DNA from: an uncultured Bacteroidales bacterium
Lineage (GTDB): Bacteria > Bacteroidota > Bacteroidia > Bacteroidales > F082
DNA: 47,895 nucleotides
NCBI GenBank assembly: GCA_937906455.1
Contig: CALCYT010000013.1
Span: forward strand, 1-47,895
Reading direction: 5' to 3'
Part shown: in pieces, positions 39,823-47,844 of the stretch
Numbering within the stretch: the first letter of the stretch is position 1
Layout: the number at the start of each line of letters is the position of its first letter
The notes under the pieces: generated by a model
Told to the model about the DNA's origin: nothing
Seen by the model: the letters and a program-made list of their open reading frames with translations, nothing else
The model's database searches: none
Made by a program: the position numbers and the translations under genes

Positions 39823-42144
39823 ATGAAAAAAACATTACTATTCATCGCGGCGATATTGATGTCGGTATCAGTATTTGCCCAAACGAGAACAACATTTATC
39901 AATGAGCATTTTGACGGCTCTTCTTTGCCGGAAGGATGGCAAATCATTGGCAACACTTCAAACTGGAGTGTCTCCGCCACACATAACGCCGGCGGTCAGG
40001 CCAACGAGATGAAGCTCGACTGGAATCCTCAGTTCAATGGCATGACACGTCTCGTCACACCCGCCGTTGACCTTACAGGCGTCACATCGGTTGTCATGAG
40101 CTTCAAACACGCCCTTGACAACTATTCAGGTTCCAACACCATCGGCATCGCCACGTCATCAGACGGCGGCACCACATGGAACGTCGGATGGACACAGGGC
40201 TACTCGCAAAACAACTCATGGGCAGTGTCAGAAAACATCGCAACCGCCGACATGGGCAGCAACAACGTCATGTTCTGCATCTTTTTCAATGGCAACAGCT
40301 ACAATATCAACGACTGGTATTTCGATGACATCGAGATTTTCACACGGGAAAACCTTGACGTTCAATTAGCTTCTATCAACACGAACAGTGTCATAGGTGC
40401 CGGCACTCAAGATATTGCCGTCACAGTAGCCAACAAAGGTGTCACTGCCGTTGAAGAAATCACACTGTCTTACCAAATCGACAACAATCCGGCGGTGGTT
40501 GAGACATTCAACGTAAACCTCGCCTCACTCGCGTCAACACAACTCACATTCGCCGAGCCGGCGTCTTTCATTCCCGGAAGTTACATCATCACTGCTAATG
40601 TCGAAGCTGTGAACGGCACACCTGACGATGATTTGGAAAACAACACCATGACAAAGACCATCGGCGTGGCTCTCGGCACGACACAACGCATCCCGATGAT
40701 TGAGCATTTCTCAAGCTCCACATGCGGACCGTGCGTCAGCGTGAACACACAGATGCTTAACCTCACCAATAACAACCCCGGCAAGTTCACCTACACCAAA
40801 TATCAGATGAACTGGCCCGGAAACGGCGACCCATATTACACGACAGAAGGTGGCACGAGAAGACAATATTACGGTGTGAATGCCGTGCCTCAGTGCTTCC
40901 TCGACGGTCAGGATCAAGGCTATGCCTCGGTGACGCAAAATAATCTCGACAGCCATTACAACGATCCTGCTTTCGCCGACGTGAGAGGCTCGTTCAACGT
41001 CAGCGGCAACACCATCACCGTTAAGGTTGACTTCATGTCGTACTACGATTTAAACACAGCGCAGGCTTTCGTCACGGTCAATGAGAAAGTCACAACCGGC
41101 AACGTGGGCAGCAACGGCGAGACATCGTTCCACCATGTGTTTATGAAATTCTTGACATCGACATCAGGCGACGATGTGAACATTGAAGCGGGTAACTACC
41201 AGCATTTTGAGTTCACACAAGACATGTCAGGGACACACGTCGAGGAGATGAGCGACCTTGAAGTGTCGGCTTGGCTACAGAATTATGACTCAAAAGAGAT
41301 GCTCAACAGTCATTTCATGTATGAATACACCGACATCCACCCGTATCCTGTGCAGAGCCTCGCCGTCAACATGGAGGAAGAGACTCTGACAGCCACATGG
41401 GAAGCTCCGGAAGGCGGCAACGCATTGAGTTACAATGTATATATCAATGGAGAATTGGCCGAAAACACCACCTCTCTCGAATATACAACAGCCACAGAAG
41501 AGGAGTTCAACGTTGTGTCGGTCGAAGCCGTTTATGACAACGACATGACATCTGTCAAAATGGTGAAAGCCACCGCGATTCCAGAAACAACACTCACACT
41601 CAGCACAACCGCCATCGTGTTCAACAATCCTTCCGAAGAGAAGTATCTGACCATCACCAACAACACCGCTGATGCAGTGACAATCAACGAGATTGCTGAA
41701 AATCCGGAGACAAATTATCTCACAATTGAATTTGAAGGCTTAATCGTGCTTCCTTACACCCTCGAAGTTGGCGAAAGCATGCAGGTCAACATCGCTCCTT
41801 TGTTGTATGACGCAAAATCTCCTGTCACGACATTCATCAACATTTCTTCCACTGTGGGAGAGCAGTCGGTCAACGTGACAGTCGATTCATCATGGTATGA
41901 AGGCGTCGATGAGAACAGCAGCAGCTACGAAATATATCCTAACCCGACCAATGGCGGCATCATGGTAAAAGGTGATAACATCAAAGCAGTTGAGGTGTAT
42001 AACCTCTGCAGCCAGAAGGTGCTGACAGTCAACGGCTCACAGAATGTCAACGTCGATATGAGTGCTCTCACATCAGGCGTTTACATGGTTAAAGTCATTG
42101 ACAACAATGGAGTTAGCACCGTTAATAAAGTCGTGAAAAAATAG
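39823..42144 (+). CDS. T9SS-exported protein with choice-of-anchor and Omp28/thioredoxin-like domains
   Basis: 773 residues with a signal peptide ending at VFAQ. Residues about 22-180 form a cleaved-adhesin/choice-of-anchor domain (NEHFDGSSLPEGWQ, WYFDDIEIF), about 180-290 a CARDB-like domain, and about 290-500 an Omp28-like thioredoxin fold with the CxxC pair Cys301-Gly-Pro-Cys304 in STCGPCVSVN. FN3 (about 510-585) and an Ig-like domain follow, then a T9SS tail with EIYPNPTNGG. It should reach the cell surface or medium; the CGPC motif suggests thiol-disulfide chemistry there, though Omp28 members have no proven activity. Its TAG stop lies inside a 7-bp tandem tract. Confidence 0.85.
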   Translation: MKKTLLFIAAILMSVSVFAQTRTTFINEHFDGSSLPEGWQIIGNTSNWSVSATHNAGGQANEMKLDWNPQFNGMTRLVTPAVDLTGVTSVVMSFKHALDNYSGSNTIGIATSSDGGTTWNVGWTQGYSQNNSWAVSENIATADMGSNNVMFCIFFNGNSYNINDWYFDDIEIFTRENLDVQLASINTNSVIGAGTQDIAVTVANKGVTAVEEITLSYQIDNNPAVVETFNVNLASLASTQLTFAEPASFIPGSYIITANVEAVNGTPDDDLENNTMTKTIGVALGTTQRIPMIEHFSSSTCGPCVSVNTQMLNLTNNNPGKFTYTKYQMNWPGNGDPYYTTEGGTRRQYYGVNAVPQCFLDGQDQGYASVTQNNLDSHYNDPAFADVRGSFNVSGNTITVKVDFMSYYDLNTAQAFVTVNEKVTTGNVGSNGETSFHHVFMKFLTSTSGDDVNIEAGNYQHFEFTQDMSGTHVEEMSDLEVSAWLQNYDSKEMLNSHFMYEYTDIHPYPVQSLAVNMEEETLTATWEAPEGGNALSYNVYINGELAENTTSLEYTTATEEEFNVVSVEAVYDNDMTSVKMVKATAIPETTLTLSTTAIVFNNPSEEKYLTITNNTADAVTINEIAENPETNYLTIEFEGLIVLPYTLEVGESMQVNIAPLLYDAKSPVTTFINISSTVGEQSVNVTVDSSWYEGVDENSSSYEIYPNPTNGGIMVKGDNIKAVEVYNLCSQKVLTVNGSQNVNVDMSALTSGVYMVKVIDNNGVSTVNKVVKK

Positions 42145-42175
42145 ACGTTAGACATTAGATATTAGACGTTAGATT
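42141..42175. repeat. 7-bp tandem tract, unit TTAGACG (tract D1)
   Basis: Heptamers ATAGACG, TTAGACA, TTAGATA, TTAGACG, TTAGATT. The stop codon of the preceding gene (TAG, 42142-42144) is in the first unit. Confidence 0.8.
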
Positions 42176-42182
42176 TGGTCAA

Positions 42183-42213
42183 AAAAAGGACTCGTATAAA
42201 ACGAGTCCTTTTT
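42183..42213. terminator. Bidirectional terminator between convergent genes
   Basis: AAAAAGGACTCGT (42183-42195) and ACGAGTCCTTTTT (42201-42213) pair perfectly around a 5-base loop, with an A-run before and T-run after. It serves the Omp28-like gene and the cysteate synthase gene. Confidence 0.88.
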
Positions 42214-42261
42214 ACTAAGGTCTAAAGACTAAGGTCTAAAGTCTAAAGCCTAATGTCTTAA
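42213..42261. repeat. 7-bp tandem tract, unit GTCTAAA (tract D2)
   Basis: Heptamers TACTAAG, GTCTAAA, GACTAAG, GTCTAAA, GTCTAAA, GCCTAAT, GTCTTAA. The cysteate synthase stop (42258-42260) is in the last unit, so both flanks of the terminator carry tracts. Confidence 0.8.
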
Positions 42262-43547
42262 AAAAGATTCTTTGCGAGTCCTTTAATCTCCTCCTTGCTT
42301 GCGTTCACGCCAAACACGTGATCGGGCTTCAGATACCAGACATCGTTATGTTGTCTGAACAGTTTCTCACCGCCGCCGGTGATGTTGAGCATTATCACGT
42401 CGTCGGCTGTAACTTGTTTGTTTTCAATGGCTTGGATGAGCGAAGCCGTCGCCACACCGGCGGCGTGATAGATGTCGATGCCCTCAAGCTCCTCAAACAT
42501 ATCGCATGCTTTCTGAGCCTCTTCGTTAGTCACGGCGAACATGTCGCCATCGGTGTCAACGAGAGCGTCATACAGTCCTCCGGCCAATGAGTAAGGCGGT
42601 TTTCTGTTTGACAGCACCTTAGCCACTATCTCTGCCGCGTCTTTACGAGCCTGTTCCGCATCGTAAGGCAGCATGGCTCTTGAATGCGCCTTCCAAGCAT
42701 CGTACATCGGGGTGAAAGGCTTGTTTTGCGACACAAAAATCTTCGCTTTGTTAGTGCCGTAGCGTCCGTCATCGATAAAACGGAGGTTAGCCTCCCAAGC
42801 TGCGATGGCACCTGTCCCGCTTCCCACTGCCTGGAAATAGAAGTCAGGGATACGTCCGATGAATGTCACCGCCGACATCATGGTGGTGCTCATGCCGTCG
42901 CGACGTGCTATGTTCTTGGCCCCACCCTCTGCGAAGTAGCCGTCCATCTCGCACACGATGTTGCCTAAGTTGATGGCGTCGAAATAGTCGCTGCCGCTCT
43001 CCGTGCAAAAAAGCTTCACACACGGATTGAGCGGCTTCTCAAACCACAAGGCGCCGATGTTATCTTTCGGAACAGTCAGCAAAAGCTTGATGTTATTGTC
43101 GGAGCACACCTGAGCGAAAGCCCGCGCTGTATTGCCTGCCGACGACACCACCATCACCTGCTCGCGCAGCTTCTCATCGAGACGCGCACATACCGAATAC
43201 GCCTCCGTCTCCTTGAATGAGCATGTGCGCATGCGTGCTCCAATCTCAGGATAATATCCGTTGAAAGTGATGTATAAGTTGTTGAGTCCTAACTTCTTGG
43301 CAAGTCTCTCGCTCTTGTATGTCACCGGACAAGAAGCGTTTTTCAGAATGTTTTTTATCGGGAGCCAGTCGGCAAAACGGTATAATCCTCCGTTTTCATC
43401 CTTCACTTCAAGCTGTTTCTTGTCGTAAATCGCGCGAATCAGACTTGGTTTCTCGCTGTTCGGGAAGTCGAGCATCCAACCGCTGTCTTCGCAGACACGA
43501 CCGTCAGCCACACATTTTACTTGGTATTTCGTGGGTATGAACGCCAT
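42258..43547 (-). CDS. Cysteate synthase-like PLP enzyme (threonine synthase superfamily)
   Basis: 429 residues from ATG 43547 (MAFIPTKYQVKC; the upstream start is a GTG). A fold-type II PLP enzyme: SFKETEAY supplies the PLP lysine (Lys112), SSAGNTARAFAQV the phosphate/substrate loop and LNITGGGEKL the cofactor phosphate site. Ordinary threonine synthases have different motifs; ARMRTCSFKETEAY, SDYFDAI, FAEGGAKNIARRDGM, YFQAVGSGTGAIAAWEA and SQNKPFTPM match what I recall of archaeal cysteate synthase, which makes L-cysteate from phosphoserine and sulfite. In Bacteroidetes cysteate is the head-group precursor of sulfonolipids, so that pathway is inferred. Later pathway genes are not in the window. 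Start choice and family are firm; the reaction is likely. Confidence 0.78.
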   Translation of the reverse strand: MAFIPTKYQVKCVADGRVCEDSGWMLDFPNSEKPSLIRAIYDKKQLEVKDENGGLYRFADWLPIKNILKNASCPVTYKSERLAKKLGLNNLYITFNGYYPEIGARMRTCSFKETEAYSVCARLDEKLREQVMVVSSAGNTARAFAQVCSDNNIKLLLTVPKDNIGALWFEKPLNPCVKLFCTESGSDYFDAINLGNIVCEMDGYFAEGGAKNIARRDGMSTTMMSAVTFIGRIPDFYFQAVGSGTGAIAAWEANLRFIDDGRYGTNKAKIFVSQNKPFTPMYDAWKAHSRAMLPYDAEQARKDAAEIVAKVLSNRKPPYSLAGGLYDALVDTDGDMFAVTNEEAQKACDMFEELEGIDIYHAAGVATASLIQAIENKQVTADDVIMLNITGGGEKLFRQHNDVWYLKPDHVFGVNASKEEIKGLAKNLF

Positions 43548-43590
43548 GGTTTTTTTATTTACAAATTGCACTTCAGTTTATTATAAGTTG

Positions 43591-43613
43591 CAAAAATAGT
43601 AAAATATTTTACT
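43591..43613 (-). promoter_or_regulatory. -7 box (TATTTTTG) and adjoining 16-bp palindrome upstream of cysteate synthase
   Basis: Minus-strand TATTTTTG at 43591-43598, overlapped at its upstream edge by the perfect palindrome AGTAAAATATTTTACT (43598-43613). The position between -7 and -33 suits a repressor site, but AT-rich palindromes can be chance. Confidence 0.45.
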
Positions 43614-43671
43614 AATTTTACAAAAAAATTAAAAAATTTATTTTTAGTTAAGTTCATTCGCAATAATTTCT

Positions 43672-43679
43672 TATCTTTG
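43672..43679 (+). promoter_or_regulatory. -7 promoter box (TATCTTTG) for the C1 peptidase pair
   Basis: TATCTTTG, 29 bases before the ATG at 43709. Confidence 0.6.
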
Positions 43680-43708
43680 TGACCTCGAATTTTATAAAAT
43701 ATCAGATA

Positions 43709-44908
43709 ATGAAAAACTTCAGAATTACCATGTTATTAGCCGCATCTATGCTTTTCTCGATTCAGATGCAGGCGCAGAAAGACGAGAAACCCGTCTATCA
43801 ATTCACCGACGATGTCGAGGCTCCTCACACCATCGTTCAAAACCAAGCGCAGTCCGGCACATGCTGGTGTTTTGCCGGCACCGGCTTCGTGGAAGCCGAG
43901 ATACTCAAAAAATACGACGTGGCGTTGAATCTTTCCGAAATGTTCTTTGTCCGTTGGGCTTATGCACAGAAATTCAACAGGTTTGTGCGTCTTCACAGTG
44001 CCACCAACCTCAGCTGCGGCGGTGAGGTGTTCGACGTGCTTTACGCCCTCGACGCCAACGGAATGATAACAGAAGAGGCCTACAGCGGTCTCGTCCCCGG
44101 CTTCGAGAGACACTGCCACTGGGAGCTGCAAAACGTCATCGAGGGTTATGCCAAAGTGGTGACCAAGAAAAGCAACGGACGCATACTTTACGACGTGTAT
44201 CCCAAAATGGTTGAATCGACACTCGACGCCTATCTCGGCGAGGTGCCGGAAGACTTCGAATACGACGGAGCGCAATATGACCCGAAATCATTCGCGCAAA
44301 AATATAAACTCGACATCAACGACTATATCCAGTTCTCATCATACACCGACCAGGAGATGTACAAGCCTTTCCTGATTCAGATTCCTGACAACTGGACCAG
44401 CACCATGACCTACAATATGGGCTTTGATGAGATGATGGCTGAGCTTGACAACGCCTTGAACAACGGATATACCGTGGGCTGGGCGGAAGATGTAAGCGAC
44501 AAAGGATTCTCACGCAAGGCCGGCGTCGGCGTGGTCCTCGACGAAGACATCGATAAAATCCGCGAGAGCAACCCTAAGAAATTCAAGAAGATGAGCGACG
44601 ACGAGATTAAAGACATCATTTATAAATTTGAAGACGTGCTGCCTGAGAAAGAAGTCACCGAGGAGATGCACCAGACCGCCTACGACGACTGGAGTACCAC
44701 CGACGACCACAGCATGCTCATCGTCGGCATTGCCCATGACCAAAACGGCAATAAATATTATAAGGTGAAAAACTCATGGGGAGAATCGGGACCGTATAAA
44801 GGATTCTGGTACTGCTCCGATGCTTATGTACGCCTCCACACCGTGTTCTTCACAGTGAACAAAGCCGGCTTGAGCGACGGGATAAAAGACAAACTATCTA
44901 TCAAGTAA
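43709..44908 (+). CDS. Exported papain-family (C1, bleomycin hydrolase/PepC-like) cysteine peptidase, first of two
   Basis: About 399 residues from ATG 43709; MKNFRITMLLAASMLFSIQM with AQA is a signal peptide, whereas the longer start overlaps the -7 box. Catalytic residues are the Gln and Cys of QAQSGTCWCFAGTGF, the His in TDDHSMLIVG and the Asn in VKNSWGESG. The order and length match bleomycin hydrolase/aminopeptidase C, which is normally a cytosolic hexameric aminopeptidase; export sets this form apart and points to peptide digestion in the periplasm. 74 bases separate it from a paralog on the same strand, so both probably form one unit. Confidence 0.88.
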   Translation: MKNFRITMLLAASMLFSIQMQAQKDEKPVYQFTDDVEAPHTIVQNQAQSGTCWCFAGTGFVEAEILKKYDVALNLSEMFFVRWAYAQKFNRFVRLHSATNLSCGGEVFDVLYALDANGMITEEAYSGLVPGFERHCHWELQNVIEGYAKVVTKKSNGRILYDVYPKMVESTLDAYLGEVPEDFEYDGAQYDPKSFAQKYKLDINDYIQFSSYTDQEMYKPFLIQIPDNWTSTMTYNMGFDEMMAELDNALNNGYTVGWAEDVSDKGFSRKAGVGVVLDEDIDKIRESNPKKFKKMSDDEIKDIIYKFEDVLPEKEVTEEMHQTAYDDWSTTDDHSMLIVGIAHDQNGNKYYKVKNSWGESGPYKGFWYCSDAYVRLHTVFFTVNKAGLSDGIKDKLSIK

Positions 44909-44982
44909 TAATGTGTAAGGACGCGGTCACCGTGTCATAACAGTGTATGTATCATAAATCAACAATAAAAAAAATAGTTAAA

Positions 44983-46209
44983 ATGAAATTCAAACATTTT
45001 CTTTTGGCAGCAGCTCTGTTGTTGAGCGTGCCAACATTCGCGCAAGAGGAAGCCAAACCTGAAGAGGAAGGCTACAAATTTGAGGTGATTAAGGAATTGC
45101 CTATAACACCTGTGAAAGACCAGAACAGAGCCGGCACATGCTGGTGCTACTCCACATTGGGATTTTTCGAGGCCGAACTGCTCCGCATGGGCAAGCCTGA
45201 ATACGATTTCTCGGAGATGTACATCGTTTACAAGACTTATCAGGACCGCGCCGACAAAGCCGTCCGCACTCACGGTGATGTCTCTTATTCGGAAGGCGGC
45301 TCGTTTGGCGACGTCATCTACGCCATCAAGCATTATGGTCTCGTCCCCGACTCGGAGATGAGAGCCGGTCAGATGCACGGCGACAGCCTCTCCAACTTCT
45401 CGGAGTTCTCAAACGTCAGCGGCAAGTTCATTGAAGGTGTCATCAAGACAAAGACCTTGCAACTCGGCACCGACGAGAACCACACCCCGCTGTGGAAGAA
45501 CGCCTTCAACGGCATCCTCGACGCATACATCGGCAAATGCCCGGAAGAATTCACATACAACGGAAAGAAATACACCCCACAAAGCTTTGCTGAATCAACA
45601 GGCTTGAACATGGACGACTATGTCAACATCGCCTCATTCGCCCATCAGCCTTGGTATGAGCCATTCGTCATCGAGGTCCAGGACAACTGGCGCTGGGGCA
45701 AGGCATACAACCTCCCTGTTGACGAGTTCATGGAGGTGATGAACAACGCCATCGATAACGGCTACCCGATTGCTTGGGGCGCCGACGTCAGCGAGAGCGG
45801 CTGGCTCAGAGGTAAGATGTCAGGCATATGCGTGCTACCTGACCTTAAGAACCAGGCATCCGACAAGGCGGGAACAGACTTCGCACATTGGAACGGACTC
45901 AGTGCCGCCGACCGCCAGAAAGAAGCCATGAACAAACCCACCCCACAACGCTGGGTCAACGACCAAGACCGTATCGATGCTTACAATAACTTCGAGACAA
46001 CCGACGACCACGGCATGGTCATCTACGGCAAAGCAAAAGACCAGATGGGCAACGTCTATTTCATGGTGAAGAACTCATGGGGTGAAGCCGGCAACTACAA
46101 AGGAATGTGGTATGCCTCAGAGGCTTTCGTGCGCTACAAAACCCTCAACTATGTGGTTCATAAAGACGCCCTTCCAAAGAGCATCAAGAAGAAACTCGGA
46201 ATAAAATAA
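44983..46209 (+). CDS. Exported papain-family (C1, bleomycin hydrolase/PepC-like) cysteine peptidase, second of two
   Basis: About 408 residues from ATG 44983 (MKFKHFLLAAALLLSVPTFA, a signal peptide). Catalytic residues lie in KDQNRAGTCWCYSTLGF (Cys), TDDHGMVIYG (His) and VKNSWGEAG (Asn). It is clearly related to the preceding gene (shared GTCWC, KNSWGE, DNW, DAY-G-PE elements) but well diverged, so the duplication is old. It differs mainly in an acidic stretch after the signal peptide (QEEAKPEEEG) and in the middle region before the His. Expected in the periplasm, acting on peptides. Confidence 0.88.
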   Translation: MKFKHFLLAAALLLSVPTFAQEEAKPEEEGYKFEVIKELPITPVKDQNRAGTCWCYSTLGFFEAELLRMGKPEYDFSEMYIVYKTYQDRADKAVRTHGDVSYSEGGSFGDVIYAIKHYGLVPDSEMRAGQMHGDSLSNFSEFSNVSGKFIEGVIKTKTLQLGTDENHTPLWKNAFNGILDAYIGKCPEEFTYNGKKYTPQSFAESTGLNMDDYVNIASFAHQPWYEPFVIEVQDNWRWGKAYNLPVDEFMEVMNNAIDNGYPIAWGADVSESGWLRGKMSGICVLPDLKNQASDKAGTDFAHWNGLSAADRQKEAMNKPTPQRWVNDQDRIDAYNNFETTDDHGMVIYGKAKDQMGNVYFMVKNSWGEAGNYKGMWYASEAFVRYKTLNYVVHKDALPKSIKKKLGIK

Positions 46210-46292
46210 GATAAATAAACGCCACAAATATGAAAGAGCGCGAGGCGGCGATGGTTGCTTCGCGTTCTTTTGTGAAAAACGATCCTAAAACC

Positions 46293-46778
46293 ATGGCTCA
46301 GGAGACTGAAAAAAAATTTTTGGTGAGCGGCGAGTTCAAAAACGAGGTGTTTCACGCTTTTCACATCGTACAAGGCTATCTCTCAAGCGCTAAGGAACAC
46401 ACCGTGCGCATCAGGATAAGGGACAACCAAGGGTTCATCACCATCAAAGGGAAAACCAATGAAACAGGAGCCTCTCGTTTCGAGTGGGAACGCGAAATCC
46501 CTCTTGACGAGGCAAGACAGCTCATCGAGATATGCGAGCCGGGAGTCATCGATAAGACACGTTATCTGATTAAAAACACTGACGGCAAGCACATCTGGGA
46601 AGTTGATGTGTTCCATGGTGACAACGACGGACTTACGATAGCCGAGATAGAGCTTGACGATGAACATGAAACGTTCGACAAGCCTGCGTGGCTTGGTGAA
46701 GAGGTCACCTCCGACCCAAGGTATTTCAACGCCTCGCTGTCGAAAAACCCTTATAAAAACTGGAAACAACAGGTGTAA
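46293..46778 (+). CDS. CYTH domain (triphosphate tunnel) protein
   Basis: 161 residues from ATG 46293, which gives the usual short N terminus MAQETEKKFLVSG with the ExExK motif (ETEKK) needed for triphosphate binding; the longer listed start adds 21 residues. Further beta-strand motifs are VRIRIRDNQGFITIKGK, RFEWEREIP, IDKTRYLI and TIAEIELDDEHE. CYTH enzymes hydrolyse inorganic tripolyphosphate or thiamine triphosphate, or make cAMP; single-domain bacterial ones of this size are mostly tripolyphosphatases. Not part of a recognisable pathway here. It converges on the YitT gene with only five bases between. Confidence 0.82.
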   Translation: MAQETEKKFLVSGEFKNEVFHAFHIVQGYLSSAKEHTVRIRIRDNQGFITIKGKTNETGASRFEWEREIPLDEARQLIEICEPGVIDKTRYLIKNTDGKHIWEVDVFHGDNDGLTIAEIELDDEHETFDKPAWLGEEVTSDPRYFNASLSKNPYKNWKQQV

Positions 46779-46785
46779 AACACCT
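46771..46785. terminator. Small hairpin containing the stops of two convergent genes
   Basis: AGGTGT (46771-46776) pairs with ACACCT (46780-46785). The CYTH stop and part of the YitT stop are inside. No long T-run follows, so termination is doubtful. Confidence 0.3.
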
Positions 46786-47668
46786 ATTTCTTCATCACCT
46801 CGAAGCCTTTTCCATAAACACCCATCACCGTGTTGACGGAGACGAACGCCTTAGGGTCTTCCTGCTTCACAATACGTATGACAGGCTGGCACTCGGTCTT
46901 GCGTACCACGGCCATCAGGATGTCGCCGTCCTGCTTTGTGTACCAGCCGGTGCCTTTGATAATCGTTACCCCACGATGAATCTCGTTGCCGATTCTGTCG
47001 GCTATCACTTGAGGCTTCGATGAGAAGATGAACATCTGCACCGACTGTTTGCTTCCGGTGAAAGCGAGGTCCATGCAGTAGCTGCTCACAAAGTTACCTA
47101 CTATGCTGTAGATTATAAGTTCCACACGCTGAAGGATTTCCATGTCTTGGAAGACGAAAAACGAGCTTCCTATGATTACCAGATTCATCGCCAAGGTGAA
47201 ACGTCCTAACGAGATGTTGCGGTATTTGTTCACCACCATAGTGATGATATCCACGCCGCCTGTACTTCCGCCTGAGAGGAAGATGAGGCCATTGGCGAAG
47301 CCGCCGATGCCGCCGCCTATGATGGCTGCGAGGAACTTGTCGGAGATAACGGGCACGTCGCCGAACACATTCTGCAAGAGCGAGAAAAACAACGACATCA
47401 CCACAATGCAATAGATGGTCTTCAGTCCGAAACGCCAACCCAGAATCTTTAGCGAAAACAGTATCAGAACCGCATTAATCACAAAAATGGTGATACCTGT
47501 GGAGATACCCGTCACCCAATAGACTATAGTCGCGATACCGTTGACGCCGCCGCCCAGCATGTGATTGGGGATGAGGAACGCCGTCCATCCGAGAGCTATG
47601 ACGAACAGGCATACGGTGATGACCGCATAGTTTTTGATTTCGATAAGGGTGTTTGAAGCTTTTTTCAT
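46784..47668 (-). CDS. YitT family membrane protein (DUF161/DUF2179)
   Basis: A 294-residue inner-membrane protein: five or six hydrophobic segments within the first 190 residues (for example FLIPNHMLGGGVNGIATIVYW, GIGGFANGLIFLSGGSTGGVDI) followed by a cytosolic DUF2179 domain (about 205-290, with RGVTIIKGTGWYTKQDGDILM and VMGVYGKGFE). The GGS/TGG loops are typical of YitT proteins. Function is unknown; a transport or ligand-sensing role is only a suggestion from the domain plan. Length agrees with the family. Confidence 0.85.
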   Translation of the reverse strand: MKKASNTLIEIKNYAVITVCLFVIALGWTAFLIPNHMLGGGVNGIATIVYWVTGISTGITIFVINAVLILFSLKILGWRFGLKTIYCIVVMSLFFSLLQNVFGDVPVISDKFLAAIIGGGIGGFANGLIFLSGGSTGGVDIITMVVNKYRNISLGRFTLAMNLVIIGSSFFVFQDMEILQRVELIIYSIVGNFVSSYCMDLAFTGSKQSVQMFIFSSKPQVIADRIGNEIHRGVTIIKGTGWYTKQDGDILMAVVRKTECQPVIRIVKQEDPKAFVSVNTVMGVYGKGFEVMKK

Positions 47669-47697
47669 GTTGATATATGTTTTTTATTTAACAACAA

Positions 47698-47734
47698 AAG
47701 ACTTAAAACATTGATTGCCAATATCTTAAGTCTT
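47698..47734 (-). terminator. Possible terminator of the tRNA unit
   Basis: AAGACTTAA (47698-47706) pairs with TTAAGTCTT (47726-47734) around a 19-base loop, just after the tRNA genes on the minus strand. The following T-run is short. Confidence 0.4.
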
Positions 47735-47746
47735 CACTCTCTCTTG

Positions 47747-47831
47747 TACCTGAGGCCGGGGTCGAACCGGCACGTCCACAATGGACACAGGATTTTAAGT
47801 CCGGCGCGTCTACCGATTCCGCCACTCAGGC
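47747..47831 (-). tRNA. tRNA-Leu (anticodon TAA)
   Basis: 85 bases. The acceptor stem GCCTGAG pairs with CTCAGGT (one G-T) with discriminator A; the D arm contains GGTAGAC; the anticodon loop is CTTAAAA; the long variable arm (GTCC...GGAC) marks a class II tRNA; the T arm is GCCGG-TTCGACC-CCGGC. CCA is not encoded. The anticodon stem has one C-T mismatch in my folding. Confidence 0.93.
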
Positions 47832-47844
47832 ACTTATTTATTTG

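Noticed and set aside
42258..43571. Threonine synthase annotation and GTG start at 43571
   Set aside because: Motifs around the PLP lysine and substrate loops fit cysteate synthase better, and the ATG at 43547 gives the usual N terminus.
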